Shown here: piece after piece, positions 30,273 through 43,343 of the stretch
How the letters are laid out: every line of letters begins with the position of its first letter
How positions within the stretch are numbered: position 1 is the stretch's first letter
NCBI GenBank assembly: GCA_031216915.1
Contig: CM062289.1
Span: 61,697,741 to 61,761,740, forward strand
Origin: Pictodentalium vernedei
Lineage: Eukaryota > Mollusca > Scaphopoda > Dentaliida > Dentaliidae
Direction: 5' to 3'
Length of the DNA stretch: 64,000 bases
Translations under genes and position numbers: made by a program
Notes under the pieces: model-generated
Databases searched by the model: none
Seen by the model: only the letters and a program-made list of their open reading frames with translations
Told to the model about the DNA's origin: nothing

Positions 30273-33200
30273 TACATCCAAACAAAATATTATACAGTGG
30301 AATTGTCGAGGTTTTAGAGCGAATTTTAATGAACTAGGCCTTTTGAGCCAAAAGTATAAACCTGCTGCTTTTTGCCTGCAGGAAACTCTTTGAAAGAAAC
30401 TCGAGTTTCAAGATTATTCAGTCTTTAAGCATTATACTGCGTATAATGCCTGGGAAAATGATGAAACTGATCTTCATATTCGTGGAACATCCGTCTTAGT
30501 TAGAAACGATATTATTCACAGTTCTGTATCTTTGCAATCAAATTTACAGGCTGTAGCGGTACGCCTAACTTTAGACAAGACAATTACATTATGTTCTGTA
30601 TACGTTTCACCAAGTAAACTCCTACAACTGAATGATCTTGAGCTGCTAGTCCAACAGCTCCCAGCCCCATACATTTTGTTGGGTGATTTTAATGCACATA
30701 GCCCCCTTTGGGGTAATTCCTGCAGTCAAGAGGATGCAAAAGGTAAAACTTTAGAAGAGTTCATGACAAAATAGGATTTGTGTTTGTTTAATGATGGTTC
30801 AGACACTTATCTGCACCCCGCATCTGGGTCGTATACATCGATTGATCTTTCAATTGCATGCCCTTCTGCCTTCCTCGATTTTTCTTGGAAGGTAGAAGAT
30901 GACTTGTGCGGGAGTGACCACTTTCCAATTGTGTTGGAAAGTGTAGTTCCGGCGGATGATGAGAGAGTGCCCCAGTGGAACTTTAAAAAGGCCGATTGGG
31001 ACACTTTCTCATCGCTTTGTTCTGAACGCCTCACACGGGAGAAATTTCAAGATAGTGCTGACCAAATAGAACATTTTACAAACGAGATCCCTAAAACCTC
31101 GGCAAATCCAAAACGTTTCACCAAACCATGGTTTGATAGTGAGTGTAAACAGGCTATAAAAGATCGGAAAAAAATTGAAAGGGAATTTAACAAGTCACCT
31201 ACAACACATAATTTGGATAAACAGCGTATTAATCGGGCAAAAACAAGACGACTTATAAAACAAAAAAAGAAAAATTCTTGGGAAACTTATGTTTCTAAAA
31301 TTAACCAAAACACACCAATCACAAAAATTTGGAAAATGATTAAAAAGATTAAAGGAAAAGAAACAAAATCAACTGTACAACACCTGAAGGATAACAACAC
31401 ATTAATCACATCCAAAACAGAAATTTCAAACAAACTCGCTTCCACATTTTCTAAACATTCGTCGTCAGAAAATTGTAATCCAGAATTCATCAAAATTAAA
31501 AAGACAAAAAGAAAAACAAAAGATTAAACATCCAATAATTTAGAGGATTACAATGAACCCTTCTCTATGGAAGAGTTACGCAACTCTTTGCATAGAGCAA
31601 AGGATACTGCTACTGGTCCCGATGATATACATTATAAACTTTTGAAACACCTTCCTCAAACTCCACTAGAACTTTTATTGTCAGTTTTTAATGACATTTG
31701 GGTGACTGGCCAGTTTCCACCTTCCTTGCGAAAGGCAACAATTATTCCCATTCCAAAGCCTGATAAGGATCACAGTAATCCAGGTAATTACAGGCCAATT
31801 GCACTAACTAGTTGTCTGTGTAAAACCATGGAGAGGATGATCAATGACCGACTTGTCTTGTTTCTGGAATCGAACAATCTGCTTGCGGATGTTCAGTGTG
31901 GTTTCAGAAACCAGAGAAGTACTGTGGATCATTTGGTCAGACTTGAAACGTTTATGAGAAATGCCTTCGCCAGAAAAGAACATGTGGTCGCCATCTTCTT
32001 TGACCTGGAGAAGGCATATGATACAACGTGGACGTATGGGATTTTAAAAGATCTTTTTAACATGGGGTTGGGAGGGCGTATGCCTCTTTTTGTTGAAATT
32101 TTTTTAAAGGACCGCCAATTTCAGGTTCGTGTTGGATCAACGTTATCCGATCCGCACGAACAGGAATTGGGGGTTCCTCAGGGTAGTATTTTATCCGTTA
32201 CCCTGTTTTCGATAAAAATTAACAGTATCATCGATGCAATTGAGAATATGGTAGATTCCTCATTGTATGTTGATGATTTTTTAATCTGCTATAGCAGCAA
32301 GAAAATGAATGCTATAGAGCGCAAACTTCCGCTGTGTTTGAACAGAATCCAGAAATTGGCTAGAGAAAACGGTTTTAAGTTTTCAAAGACTAAAACTAAT
32401 TGTGTTCATTTTTGTAAGCTCCGGAAGCATCATCTTGATCCAGAGTTGAAAATGGGTGGAAACACCATTAAAGTTGTAAAGGAAGTGAAATTCTTAGGTT
32501 TGTTGTTTGACAGCAAACTGAATTTCACTTCCCACATAAAGCAACTAAAAGTTAAATGTAAGAGAGCACTGAACCTACTGAAGGTCGTTGGTAGCACTGA
32601 TTGGGATGCTGACCAAAACCAAAAATCTTTGCTCCATCTGTATAGATCACTTGTTCGATCAAAGTTGGATTACGGTTCTATTGTTTACGGTTCTGCAAGG
32701 AAGTCATACCTAAAACCTCTTGATGCTATTCACAATAGTGGTATTAGAATTAGTCTAGGGGCCTTTCAAACTTCCCCAATAAATTCAATGCTTGTTGAAG
32801 CAGAGGAGCCTTCTCTCGAGAAGCGCAGAATTAAACTGTCTCTCCAGTATGTATCTAAACCTTTGGCCAATCCTTCAAATCCTGCTTATAATTGTGTTTT
32901 AGACCCTCAAAATGTTGATTTCTTTAACCGCCACCAGAAACATATTCCTCCATTGGGAATTAGAATTAAACCCCACATGGAGTCTACCAAAATTGAACCA
33001 CATACAATAAAAGAAAATCGTAAAACACATATTCCTCCTTGGCATCTTAAAAAACCTACAATTATTTTGGACCTTGCTTCTTCCGAAAAATCTGATACCA
33101 ATTCCTTGCAGTTCAAATAAAAATATGCCGAAATAAAGTCCAAGTATAAGGCATATACAAGGATCTATACAGATAGATCTAAAGATGGTGACAGGGTATC

Positions 33201-33957
33201 ATCAGCTGCTGTTGCTGGTGATCATGTCGCCTCAATCAGAATACCGAATCAGAGTTCTATTTTCACAGCTGAAGTTAAAGCAATACAACTCGCACTTGAG
33301 CACATCGAGAATGCATAGGAAAGAGAGTCGATCATCTTCTCCAACTCTCTTTCCTCTTTACTTGCTTTACTCAACCCCAAGTTGAAGAACCCTCTCATTT
33401 TGGAACTTTGTGAGAAGTTAACAACTCTCATGTCTGACCAATATGATATCGTGTTTTGCTGGTTACCCGGACATGTAGGTATCGCTGGTATCACCAAAGC
33501 AGACAGAGCAGCAAAACAGGCTTTAACCAAGCCTCTCACTGATTTTAACATCTCTTTCAGTGATTTCAAACCACATATTAGTAACTACATCAAAACTATG
33601 TGGCAGGCGGAATGGGATGGGGTGACAAATAACAAGCTCCATCGCTTCCGACCAACTATTTGTGATCACCACCCATCCAGTAACCTTTGTAGAAAAGATC
33701 AATTTATTCTGACACGATGTCATATTGGTCACACACGACTTACACACTGCTTTTTGTTAGAGGGTAATATGCGACCAGAGTGGGTTCCTTGTCAGCAAGT
33801 GTTGTCAGTGGAACACATTCTTTTACATTGTACAGATTTTAATCATGTTAGAGGGCAATATTTCACAGTCAGATCTCTAAGAGATTTATTTTATTACACA
33901 AGCCCGCGTAAAATTCTCTTATTTTTGAAAGTAATCAACCTTTTTAATAAATTTTAA
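30265..33957 (+). pseudogene. LINE ORF2: endonuclease, reverse transcriptase, RNase H
   Basis: Starts MDNTSKQNIIQWNCRGFRAN (endonuclease start) at the ATG overlapping the ORF1 end. Endonuclease motifs: FCLQETL, LLGDFNAHSPLWG, GSYTSIDLSI and CGSDHFPIVL. RT motifs: IIPIPKPDKDHSNPGNYRPI, IFFDLEKAYDTTW, GVPQGSILSV and SLYVDDFLI (the catalytic box is intact). RNase H: YTRIYTDRSKDG and FCWLPGHVGIAGITKAD; the second Asp is replaced in FSNSLSSLL. A C-terminal HC-type knuckle region (RCHIGHTRLTHCFLLEG, VEHILLHCTDF) follows. All of it is in one frame, broken only by stops at 30,391, 30,772, 31,525, 33,118 and 33,316. About 1230 codons, the full length. Confidence 0.88.
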
Positions 33958-34212
33958 AATTGATTTATTTTTTTAAAATTCAAGTCTATCCATATCTATA
34001 TCACAGGTTGATTTACACAGCATTGTTTGTACAACATTGACATTGCGTTTCACACTCCTTAGTTTTATACCTCACATTTCATGTTTCATCGACTCTGTTT
34101 TTAATTATTTCATGGTGGATAATGGTCTTTTTAATAATTACATTCTTTTATCGCCACGATATAGCCTTGGCTGCTGATGTGGCGTTAAGCACCAATAAAT
34201 AATAATAATAAT

Positions 34213-34985
34213 ACTTACAATTTCAATAGCACTTAAATTTGAAACATCAGTCTAACGATATTTATGACCAGTCGTTAAAATGTTATAATGGAATTTATTA
34301 CCCAAACACCTGCCGTAGTTTGCATTTGAAAAAATAAATCGATTTAACGAGATTTCATTGGTTTTTAATTACACCCATACATGCAGGCACAATGCAGTGT
34401 TTACCTTAGCACGTGTCCAGGTCAGAGTCAGTTGATAACATTCATGTATATATGTCCAATACGTCAATATTATTTTTAAATATATTATTCTTTATCTAAT
34501 AAAAATTATGACTTTAAAAAAAATATGTACTAATCGACGTTACCATTATTAATTCATTTATTAATATACTAATTATTATAACCAATCCTAATTATACACA
34601 TTACATTAATTACATTAATTATGCAACAGTCATTAATTAAAATTAATCATGCAACAGTTATTAATTAAAGTGATTAAAAAAATATTCATTAATTACGTGA
34701 CGTGATGTTAATTACCTTACGTAACTTTTTAATTACCTTATGTCATCCACCCCCTCCACCCCGCCCTCTCGCCACCTCCTCCACCAGAACTGGGTCATTT
34801 TGCCTCTACACTTCTACTCGCAAGACACGTATCGAAGGGTGTGGTGTGCTCAATGGAAAAGGATACATAAATCACATTAAGGGACTACGGAAGAAATTTT
34901 CACCAGCAAATTTATTATACTCACAAAAAGTAATTACAAAATCATAGATACATGTTATTATGTAACGGATTTACATTTACATTTA
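34213..34985. other. AT-rich spacer
   Basis: Very AT-rich, with runs of ATTAATTA around 34,550-34,700, then a short C-rich patch (34,745-34,785). No gene or known repeat seen. Confidence 0.35.
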
Positions 34986-35298
34986 CAGTTAAAACTAGAA
35001 GTCCTGTCACGAACTGTGCGCTTATCTAGGCTTAATTGCACTTAGGAATTGCGCGCAATTGCTATATCGAATGGCATCCAAAGCACAGTAGGTTCTCATG
35101 GTTACTCATAGGAACATATGCAATGTTTCTGCCAATGGATCTCCGGGCTACCCGGCGGTCCATTGGCTGAAACATTGCTTGTGCACAGGTCACATGCACA
35201 GAATTTGATAGCCTTACTATGGTCATAACGTGTAGATTAACGTGCAGATCGACGTGCTATTTGTGCGCATTTCATGGCAGAACTTCTAGTTTTAACTG
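34986..35298. mobile_element. MITE 1, 313 bp
   Basis: Terminal inverted repeats CAGTTAAAACTAGAAGTCCTG and, reversed, CAGTTAAAACTAGAAGTTCTG, here quoted to 20 nt or less: CAGTTAAAACTAGAAGT. The centre hairpin is GCCAATGGATCTCCGGGCTA with its partner (35,131-35,167). The left flank is TA and the right flank TT, so the target site is slightly decayed. Same family as MITE 2 (43,038-43,343), opposite orientation. Confidence 0.85.
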
Positions 35299-38200
35299 TT
35301 TGTTTTTCAAATCGATGTCGATCGTGTTGTGACGCTCACTTTTGTAAGAGTGGCAACTTTTCTAAGAGTTCACCCCTTACGTAAGAAATTGAACACACTT
35401 TTCTAATAAAAAAATGAACTCACTACTTTTGTAAGAACATTTGACCGTTTTTGTAAGAAGTTGGATTATTATAAAAAGTTCAGATTTTATTTCAAACCTA
35501 GGCACCAGCTGCAAGGAAGATCACCGTCACTAAGAAGGACCATTTTTGGCAGAAAGTTTGCGTAATCAAATCTTCTCTTTTTGTAAAATTCATTTTCTTA
35601 CAAAAGTGCCGATTTCGTACAAAATTGGCGCAACAACATGATGCGTCGGTGTTTTCATAACAAAATGATGTTAAGTTTTACGGATACATTTCCCTTTTTA
35701 ACTTTAATGAGAACAATAACAATTTTTCACTCTCTCTCAACCTCTCTTTCTCTCACTCAACCTCTCTTCGACCGTCCGTCCGTCCGTCAACACGGACATA
35801 TGTATCGGGACAAGAGATGCGTCCAGGTAATGGTGCATCCGCTACTCGTTCCATGAAACGGCTAGTCAGGATTGGGATGAAGTAGGTGGAACGCGGCGGG
35901 TGGTGGATCTGGACAGTCCAACAAAATAAAGAAAAGAATTCTGCGCAGGGGGAATCTCAAGCTGGAGGGGAGAGGATGGGAGGTGGATGGAAGTTGACGT
36001 GTACAGCGTGTGTATCCAACATAGCGACAGATTGCCCAAAGTATGCTGGAAAATCTGCAAGAAATTCGAACAGCAGTCACAGAGAGCGCAGAGACGGGAG
36101 ACGTTTTTCGAAGATGCTTGAGTGCAGCAGCTCGTGCCAGATACAGGAGTGTTGATGATACTACCAATGTTTAAAACATATTAGAATATTCTGAAGATAT
36201 AAAAGGTCTATATTCTGATAAAACAAAAATGTTTCAAGTGTGTTTCTCTCACTTGATGCAATGCTACGTCTATGTATATAAGATTTGCATCATTTAGAAT
36301 AAGAAAAGGTGTAGCCATTCTCATATGTAAATGCATATGCTCCATGAAATACGCCAGTAAACGAAGTAATCGGCCACGTCGACGTCGTTGTGCAACAATG
36401 AGTTCCAAAATCACCTCATACATGGTAGTAGTTGCAGAAGAGGGTGTTTCATCGTCTACGAATCAACTATAGCAACAATTCAAACGAGAGTACTGTCGGC
36501 TTGGCCTAACTACTAACAAGCCAGTCCGAGCGGCATGAGCATCGTCACGCTCAGCTGCCCAAAATACCACAACACACCGGTAACGATATTCGGTGTGTAT
36601 TATACCCTCATAATATCAGGCCTCGGAAAACGTCTTGTAACTAGTATGTTCTCAAGACTCTATCAAGTATTCTCGAAACGTCAGTATGTGTTGTTCCGAC
36701 TCATTTGCCAACCAATAGGAACAGACATGGTTCCAATTATACGACTGAATGCGTGTTTTTATAAAATATAATACCGCCTTGATCGCCTCGGAAAACTGAA
36801 TTTTGCGCAAACGATATGTCCTTAAATGCCAGTTTTTGCACTCTTTCGTCAATAACATGCATTTATGGCATACATAAAACGAATGTAGTTATTTCTATGA
36901 GAGAGTTCGATATAATTATGTTTGACAGTTGCGTGCACGCAATCGACCAGTTTTGTTTGGCTGGTTGGCTTCGACAACAGGCACCAGCTTGTCACATCTA
37001 TTGTGTTTCTTCGATTTGAGGCATTAAGTTTGTATCCATGTGTTATGTTACGGGGCGTTTATTAGAAGGGCACGGTGTCACATGAAGCGAATTGAGAACA
37101 ATTTTAGGCGTTGCTTTAGTCAGCTAAACATCTCGTACCGTAGCCAGCCTACAAAATATTTGCAAACCGTTTAATATTTCTGTTAAACTTTCTGATCGAC
37201 ATTTATTTGTTTTCAAAGGCAGATGAGTAGTTGTGCAGTGCAAGGAGGATAATCCAACATCTCGCTGATCGCCAAGACAACTGTTGATTTATCACCTCCA
37301 ACATTTTTGGACGCATTAACAATTTTGTCTGTCTCCGATGCCTTGAACTGAAAAACATAACCTTCTAATGTGTCAACTAGTTGAAGCCATACTACTATTA
37401 CAAAACAACTTGGCGGATATTGCAATTAACCCTTTGGACACTTGTAGTACCTTCCTTGTCAGTGCAGCAATTGGAAGAGTCCATATTCATTATTTGGGGG
37501 GAAGACCAATTTATATTTTCAATGTGCATAATTGGGGCTGCACGTTGAAAATATTGCTTGATCTGCCCAACACTTTCATTTAGCAGCCATCCTACTTAAT
37601 GTATTTATGGCTTTGCATGTATCTGGGTCGGAAAAAGGGCATCTCGTGTTGAAAGGGTTACTACGGAACCACTGTTGACCATTATTGTCGGTAGCAGTCC
37701 TCGCTCGCTAGTTATGGACGTTCATTGCTAAATCTCTTCGAGTGGGGGTAAATGATGGATATTTTGCCAGTGCTGCTCGTGTTCACAATTTTGTCACAAA
37801 TCAAAATAACAATTTATTTATTCAAAAGTCTCAGTTATCTCCACCAGACCTCAGTCAGAATGCCACAGCTCCTTTCCTATTTGTCATCACCCGTACTACT
37901 AGTCCCGAAAGAATAAGAAAGGCTGAAGAAAGCTGCGGGTATCAGAATGATACAGGTTGGCCTAAACAGCTTATTGGTTTGCAGCAGAACCATGAAGAAC
38001 AGTTTTGAATATCGGACTCGTTTGCTTGTTCACATTATTCTCCCAGTATTTTTCTGTATGCGTCGCATTTTCAAGACACCGCCGGAAAATAATGTCAGGC
38101 AATGCAATAAATTCTCTTCATCTGATTGCTTGTGAAACTAATGTTTATTCCCTATCGATGAAGTTAATATCAAGCGATCTGAGAATTATTGCTCTAATTA

Positions 38201-38756
38201 ATGTGTTATGGTGGTTAAGGGTCAAGTGCTATAACACATCCGAGACTTGTGAGTTCATAAATTTTACTACAATTTACAAGTCCCAAGAGAAGGGCGCCGT
38301 ACTGTAGACTGGACGGTACAAGTGCCCAGCTCCACTTTCACTCTGCGCCCGTAATATGCTTAAAATTCAAGTGTGGAGTTTGCTCGTGCGTACTATAAAA
38401 CCACCCAAGCTGCAAGTAGCTGTGTATTTCCGCAAAGATTACAGGCGCAGAAGTGCGAGCGACAGTAAACTTGGAACTTGTAATCTTGCATATTGTTTTG
38501 AAATGTATCACCTGAGGGTATTCTTCGAAGTTTTGTCGATCTACATGATCAAGTCTGTCAGCCTCTTGAACGATAGTTGTTGACTCCCAAACGAATGTCA
38601 AATTTCGAGTTTGTATCGACCGAGTGTTTTTTTTTATGTTCAAGGATGAGGCTATGGATATCATGTAGGGGATCCTACTCCCGGGAATTCAAACTCAAGT
38701 AATAGCGGGTGAAAGTTACAGCTACACCTTCTTGTTGGGCTGAATCGTTAACTTCC
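35299..38756. other. largely unassigned 3.4 kb
   Basis: 35,330-35,620 has degenerate CTTTTGTAAGAA repeats resembling the AAAGTGG families. 35,725-35,790 is CT-rich microsatellite. A 43-codon ORF at 36,043-36,174 (MLENLQEIRTAVTESAETGD) looks amphipathic and could be a transposon or exon scrap. The rest (36.2-38.7 kb) has ordinary composition, no long ORF and no repeat shared with the window. Introns or unique intergenic DNA are possible. Confidence 0.35.
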
Positions 38757-38985
38757 ATTAACCCTTTACCCAACATAACGGCCCAAACCGACCCAAATTT
38801 TAATTATTTTTTTCATTTTTGTCTCAAAAACATAGGAGTAGTATAGCAGGAGGTTTCCGGCCCTGATTACCCGGAGCTTTGCCGGAGCAGCTAGTCCTAA
38901 ATTACCATAGGAACCGGAGCCGTTTGCCATAGCAACTTTTCTGGTGCAAAATTTCGGCTCCATCCAGCTAGATCGGGCAAAGGGA
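38757..38985. repeat. MITE-like repeat with AACCCTTT ends
   Basis: It starts TTAACCCTTTACCCAACATA and ends, reversed, TTCCCTTTGCCCGATCTAGC. The start is shared with 54,930 and the family at 57,205-57,720 (AACCCTTTACC...TAACGG). The centre differs and holds CCGGAGCTTTGCCGGAGC. Confidence 0.45.
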
Positions 38986-39094
38986 ACATGTACAGCATAT
39001 ATAGTATGTTATACCATATATAGTGATACAAGTACACACATGGCTAAGGGTATATAGTATGGGTACGTGATGGAAAACTGAAGGGGAAGGTGGA

Positions 39095-42000
39095 TTTTCT
39101 TCATTATTCAATATTCAATATTTATTTCACAGCATACATATACAAAACAAAGGTAGATGTACACATGTATACTGCGGGGAATGACATAGCCTTATGACTG
39201 TCTTCCTGTCATCCCCTAGACAATAAAAATAAAGATTAAACAGCAAAATGGCAAATGGCAAATGATGGACTCAAGTAAGGTAAATCTTGACAGCAGGTAG
39301 TACATTGTTTTTATTTTAATATTGTATTGATATGTATTGATTAGTAGTTCCTCGTTGTGGATCAAACTTCCAGATGTTCTGACTCTGGTTATTAAGGTCT
39401 GTGGATTGTGGATTAACCGTGTTTAACCGTATTTCTGAATGGATGAAGTAAATAAACGTCCGTTGGTAAACCAATATAATAATCGTACGCTAAAGGAGTG
39501 AAGTAAATGGCCATAAGTGACAGTACAAACCTGGTTATCAGCTTGCTCGGAGAAAAGAGGAGAATATGATAACGACACCCGGAGTCGTAATTAGACGAGG
39601 CAGTTGGGATATCTTGGGTTTGAACAGCTAATATTGGCGATATATGTATTCAGATATTGTTCAGTTAATATTTTTTTTTATTTTTTAAAAGATGTTTGGG
39701 TAAGGGTTTTTATCGTTGTATCAAGGCCATTCCACAGTTTAGGAAACCAAAAATATGGAAGTGCGGCTGAGAGCTGAGTGCGAGGTTTATGGGTGTTTAG
39801 GCTTCCACATTGCCTCGTTGTCATGCCCGAGGGATTCCAGTACACTTGAAACGTATCATCAAAACTGACGGAGAGATTGTCCTGTGACCAGTCGTGCATA
39901 AATAAATGTGAATGTAATTTGTACAGATCGTTACATTTAAGAATTTTTAAACGTTTGAACAGCGGGTCCGTATGTGAGTTGAACTTTTTGTTCGCTGTGA
40001 TGCGTAAAGCGTTCTTTTGAAAGTTTAAAACGTGTTTGGTAGCCGTTGCATTGCCCCATATTTGAATACCATAAATTAAGTGGCTTTGAATTAAAGTGAA
40101 ATAGAGAAGACGTAATGTCTCGGGCGGTAACAAAGTCTTGGCTCTATTCAAGATATAAATTGCTCTGGATATTTTTTTATAGAGTGTAGATACATGGTGA
40201 TGAAATTTAAGGTTCTCATCCATGTTGATTCCAAGAAATTTTATGAACTTGTGGTTACGATTGTTACCTGCTATTATTAAATCTGAGTTATTCAATGTAA
40301 TGTGGGTTTGTACGTAATCGTAATTGTAGATGTCATTTTGGGGATGGAGAAGTATGACTTTAGTTTTGTTAGCATTTAAAGATAACCTGTTCGCAGAACA
40401 CCAGTGGTTGATTTTTGATAATTCATTATTTGCCATCTCCGTAAGGAGGTGAAGGTCGTTCCGCAAAGGATAGAATACGCATGCCAGTTGATTCACCAAT
40501 GCCATTGATATATAGGACGAACAAAAGAGGACCGAGTACGGAGCCCTGGGCTACACCTGTATTGACATTGAGTAATTCCGACAATTCACTAGTGAATTGA
40601 ATATATTGGGATCTCCCGGAGAGATAGTTTTGAAACCAAGAATTAGCTATACCTCTTATACCATAGTGTTCAAGAGTCAGTATTTCGTGATCAATAGTGT
40701 CGAATGCTTTGGAAAACTCTAAAAACATGGATAGTGTGCAATCTTTAGTTGCTTTGTTATTCATTATGGAAACATGGTAGATAAGATGCATTATTGGAAA
40801 TGTTGAATGTCCCCTTCTGAATCCAAACGGATAATTATAAATAACGCCGTGTGCATCTAAGAAATATGATAACCTTTTATGCATTAACTTCTCTAAGATT
40901 TTAGAAAAGGAAGGAAGAATAGTTATTGGACGATAATTGTCGAAAGACTGTTTATCCCCGGATTTAAAATTTGGTATTTCTTTCGCGGTTTTCATTTTTG
41001 ATGGTACAGTTCAAGTTGAAAATGAGGTATTTATAATATGAGTTAAAGGAGCAATAATTTCATGGATAATGTCTTTTAGAAGTTTTTTTTTTTGTCCTGA
41101 CCAGCAGAGGTTTTCCTAGGAAGACATTTTACGGCGGATATAACTTCGTCATGGGTTGCAGGTGATACGAAAAAAGAGTCGGAGACGCTGTTATTTAGGT
41201 AATCAGAGAATGATGTGTGGAACTAACCATGCTGTTGGATACACGATTTCCAATATTGATAAAGTAGTTGTTGAATTTCTCAGCAATGTGGATGGGGACA
41301 GTGTACTCCTCATTGTATTCAATAAACGATGATGGTATAGGGGGAGGAATGTTTGACTTCTTTATTGCCTTGCGGAGAATTTCTCAAGTTTTCTTGATGT
41401 TTCCCTTATTTTCTGAAATCAGCTGGCTGTAATAATTCTTTTTAAGTTTATGTTTAAGTTGATTGAAGATTTGGCAGTAGTTTTTGTATCTTGTAATATT
41501 GTCAATGGTCGGGGACCTATATTTTTTTTTAAGTAATTTGTGTTTGTTTAGGGAGGACGGTAGAAGACCGTAGGTCATCCATGGTTCTCTGTTTACGTAT
41601 TTTTTCGGGTTTTTTAATTTTATTAATGGAAAGACTTGGTTAAACGCTGTATTTAGAATTGTTAGAAATTTCTCGTAGGCTTCGTTGACACTGTCCTCTT
41701 GGAATACATTGCTAAAATCAGATTCAGATAGTAGCTGTTTGAATAAATTAATATTTCGTGTGTTAAAAATTCTCTTAGGCTGCTGTGTATTGTCATTATG
41801 GTTGGTGCTCTTGAAATTTTCGGTGTAAAATGTAGCGAAATGATCGCTTACATCAGCAATGATTATTCCAGAAGTATTTAAATTGAATCTATTACAAAAA
41901 AAATATGGTCAATTATAGTTGCCGAATGACTTGTTATTCTCGGTGGTTTGGTTATCATGGGCGTGAATCCACAGCTGAACAAGGCTTCTAAATTTTGATT

Positions 42001-42700
42001 TTTTTTGGTGTTGGTGAAAACTGAGTAGATCTACGTTGAACTCTCCCATTAGGTAGGTTGGTTTTCTCTCAGTATTGATTTGATCAAGTAGATTTGAATA
42101 TTGAGATAAGAACAAGTCCAGATCAGCTTTGGGGGCAGAATTCGGACGATAATAATCCCTACAATAGATTTGTGTTTTCCATTGAGTTCTATGAATAGAA
42201 ATTCGAACACATGAGGAATGAAAATGCTTAAGTCGTTCCTTATTTGAATGGTATAGAATCTCTAAAACAGACACCAACCCCACCCCTACCATCATCACCG
42301 GCAGGGCGAGAACGTAGAACAAGTGGATGATTTTCATCTAATGTGTAGGAGATCTTTTATTTTACGCTAAGTTTTTCAGTTATACTACGATGTCAAATAT
42401 ATTTTCATTTACTTGGAGATCACAGATCAAAATTGGCATTTAAGCTTCTGCAGTTAATGTTAAGTAAGACAAAATATTTGTTAAACATGTCCACTGCTGT
42501 AGAAAACGTTTCCGCAGTGTAGTATTTGCAGGTGTTCAGATCGGCAGTAAGTGGGATGATAGGATCATCTTCAGAAACACGGTTAACTTCACGACTGAAT
42601 TGTGTTACAAAGTCGAGGTCTGCCTCATTCTGTGCTCTATCAAGCGGGGCTGGACTGGTCATCATGAACATTGACACATAGTGGAGGAAACAAAGGGTTA
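39095..42700 (-). mobile_element. L2/CR1-type LINE, degraded copy
   Basis: The minus-strand ORF2 remains include endonuclease, linker and RT pieces, and a 3' end with GTGAAATAAATATTGAATAT followed by more TTGAATA units. RT sequence style and the absence of RNase H fit the L2/CR1/Jockey group; the exact clade is uncertain. Several frameshifts. The 5' end is near 42,700, so ORF1 is missing here; a matching-type ORF1 lies at 46.8-47.9 kb on the same strand. Confidence 0.75.
39678..42677 (-). pseudogene. LINE ORF2 (endonuclease-RT), degraded
   Basis: In order on the minus strand: a leader with LNTCKYYTAETFSTAVDMFN and FVLLNINCRSLNANFDL (42,677-42,420, endonuclease start); ERKPTYLMGEFNVDLLSFHQ (about 42,090-42,020, the endonuclease GDFN-like box, here GEFN); linker MTYGLLPSSLNKHKLLKKKY (41,578); RT fingers NYRPITILPSFSKILEKLMH; palm FLEFSKAFDTIDHEIL; AQGSVLGPLLFVLYING; and thumb FKFLGI-type box as IKFLGINMDENLKFHHHVST, then GIQIWGNA. 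The catalytic F/Y-ADD box should lie between LSFAE and VFYPLRNDLHLL near 40,450 but is absent, with a frame change there. Dead copy. Confidence 0.75.
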
Positions 42701-43037
42701 TAATAACATGGGTGCTCTACTCTGCTGTCGAGAATATTGCAACTTGGGCTATAGTAACTTTGGACAAGACTGAAGTGTGTGTTTTTGAAATGAATGTTGC
42801 TGTAATGTAAGGGGGTGAGTAAAAGAGGATCGAGCTGATATAGCTAAATAATGTTCATTATTTATCTCTCATTTATCACCGAGTTAGGCGCGAAGGTGGA
42901 AAGGGCTAGAAAAAAAAATACAAAGTAGCGAACTAAAAATAATAATCATAATAATTATAATAAAATTAGACTAAGTGGACATATTCATCTTCTTTCAAGT
43001 TAAGGGATACATGGTTTCATGGGGGAAAATTGAACTA
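42700..43037. other. spacer, possibly LINE leader
   Basis: A few short A-rich and AAT-rich stretches. It may include part of the second LINE's leader on the minus strand. Nothing codes. Confidence 0.3.
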
Positions 43038-43343
43038 CAGTTAAAACTAGAAGTCCAGTCATGAAATGCGCACAAATAGCACGTTGATATGCGCGTTAAT
43101 ATACGCGTTATGGCCCAAGTAAAGCTCTGTACATATGGCCTGTGCACAAGCAATGTTTCAGCCAATGGACCTCCGGGTAACCCGGAGGTCCATTGGGAGA
43201 AACATTGCATGCGTTTGCTTTGAGTAACCAAGAGAAACTGCCGTGCTTTGGATGCCATTCGATATGGCAATTGCGCGCAATCCCAACGCGCAATTAAGCC
43301 TAGATAAGCGCCCTATTCGTGACAGGACGTCTAGTTTTAACTG
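43038..43343. mobile_element. MITE 2, 306 bp
   Basis: Ends CAGTTAAAACTAGAAGTCC and reversed CAGTTAAAACTAGACGTCC, with TA on both sides (43,036-43,037 and 43,344-43,345). Centre hairpin GCCAATGGACCTCCGGGTAA paired with CCCGGAGGTCCATTGG (43,161-43,196). Inverted relative to MITE 1; inner segments such as GGATGCCATTCGATATGGCA are shared with it. Confidence 0.9.

Larger units (their letters stand above)
28641..34212 (+). mobile_element. I-like (I/Nimb-type) LINE, nearly full length
   Basis: It consists of a 5' leader of about 200 nt, ORF1 with CCHC knuckles, ORF2 with AP endonuclease, reverse transcriptase and RNase H, and a short 3' part ending GTTAAGCACCAATAAATAAT with further AAT units. ORF1 and ORF2 overlap by 8 nt, as in I elements. 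RNase H after RT places it in the I superfamily; the exact clade is inference. ORF1 has one frameshift and ORF2 five in-frame stops, so it is dead but not old. Confidence 0.85.

Noticed and set aside
35862-36167. Minus-strand 101-codon ORF
   Set aside because: Basic, low-complexity, no start context or domain; overlapped by other equally open frames.
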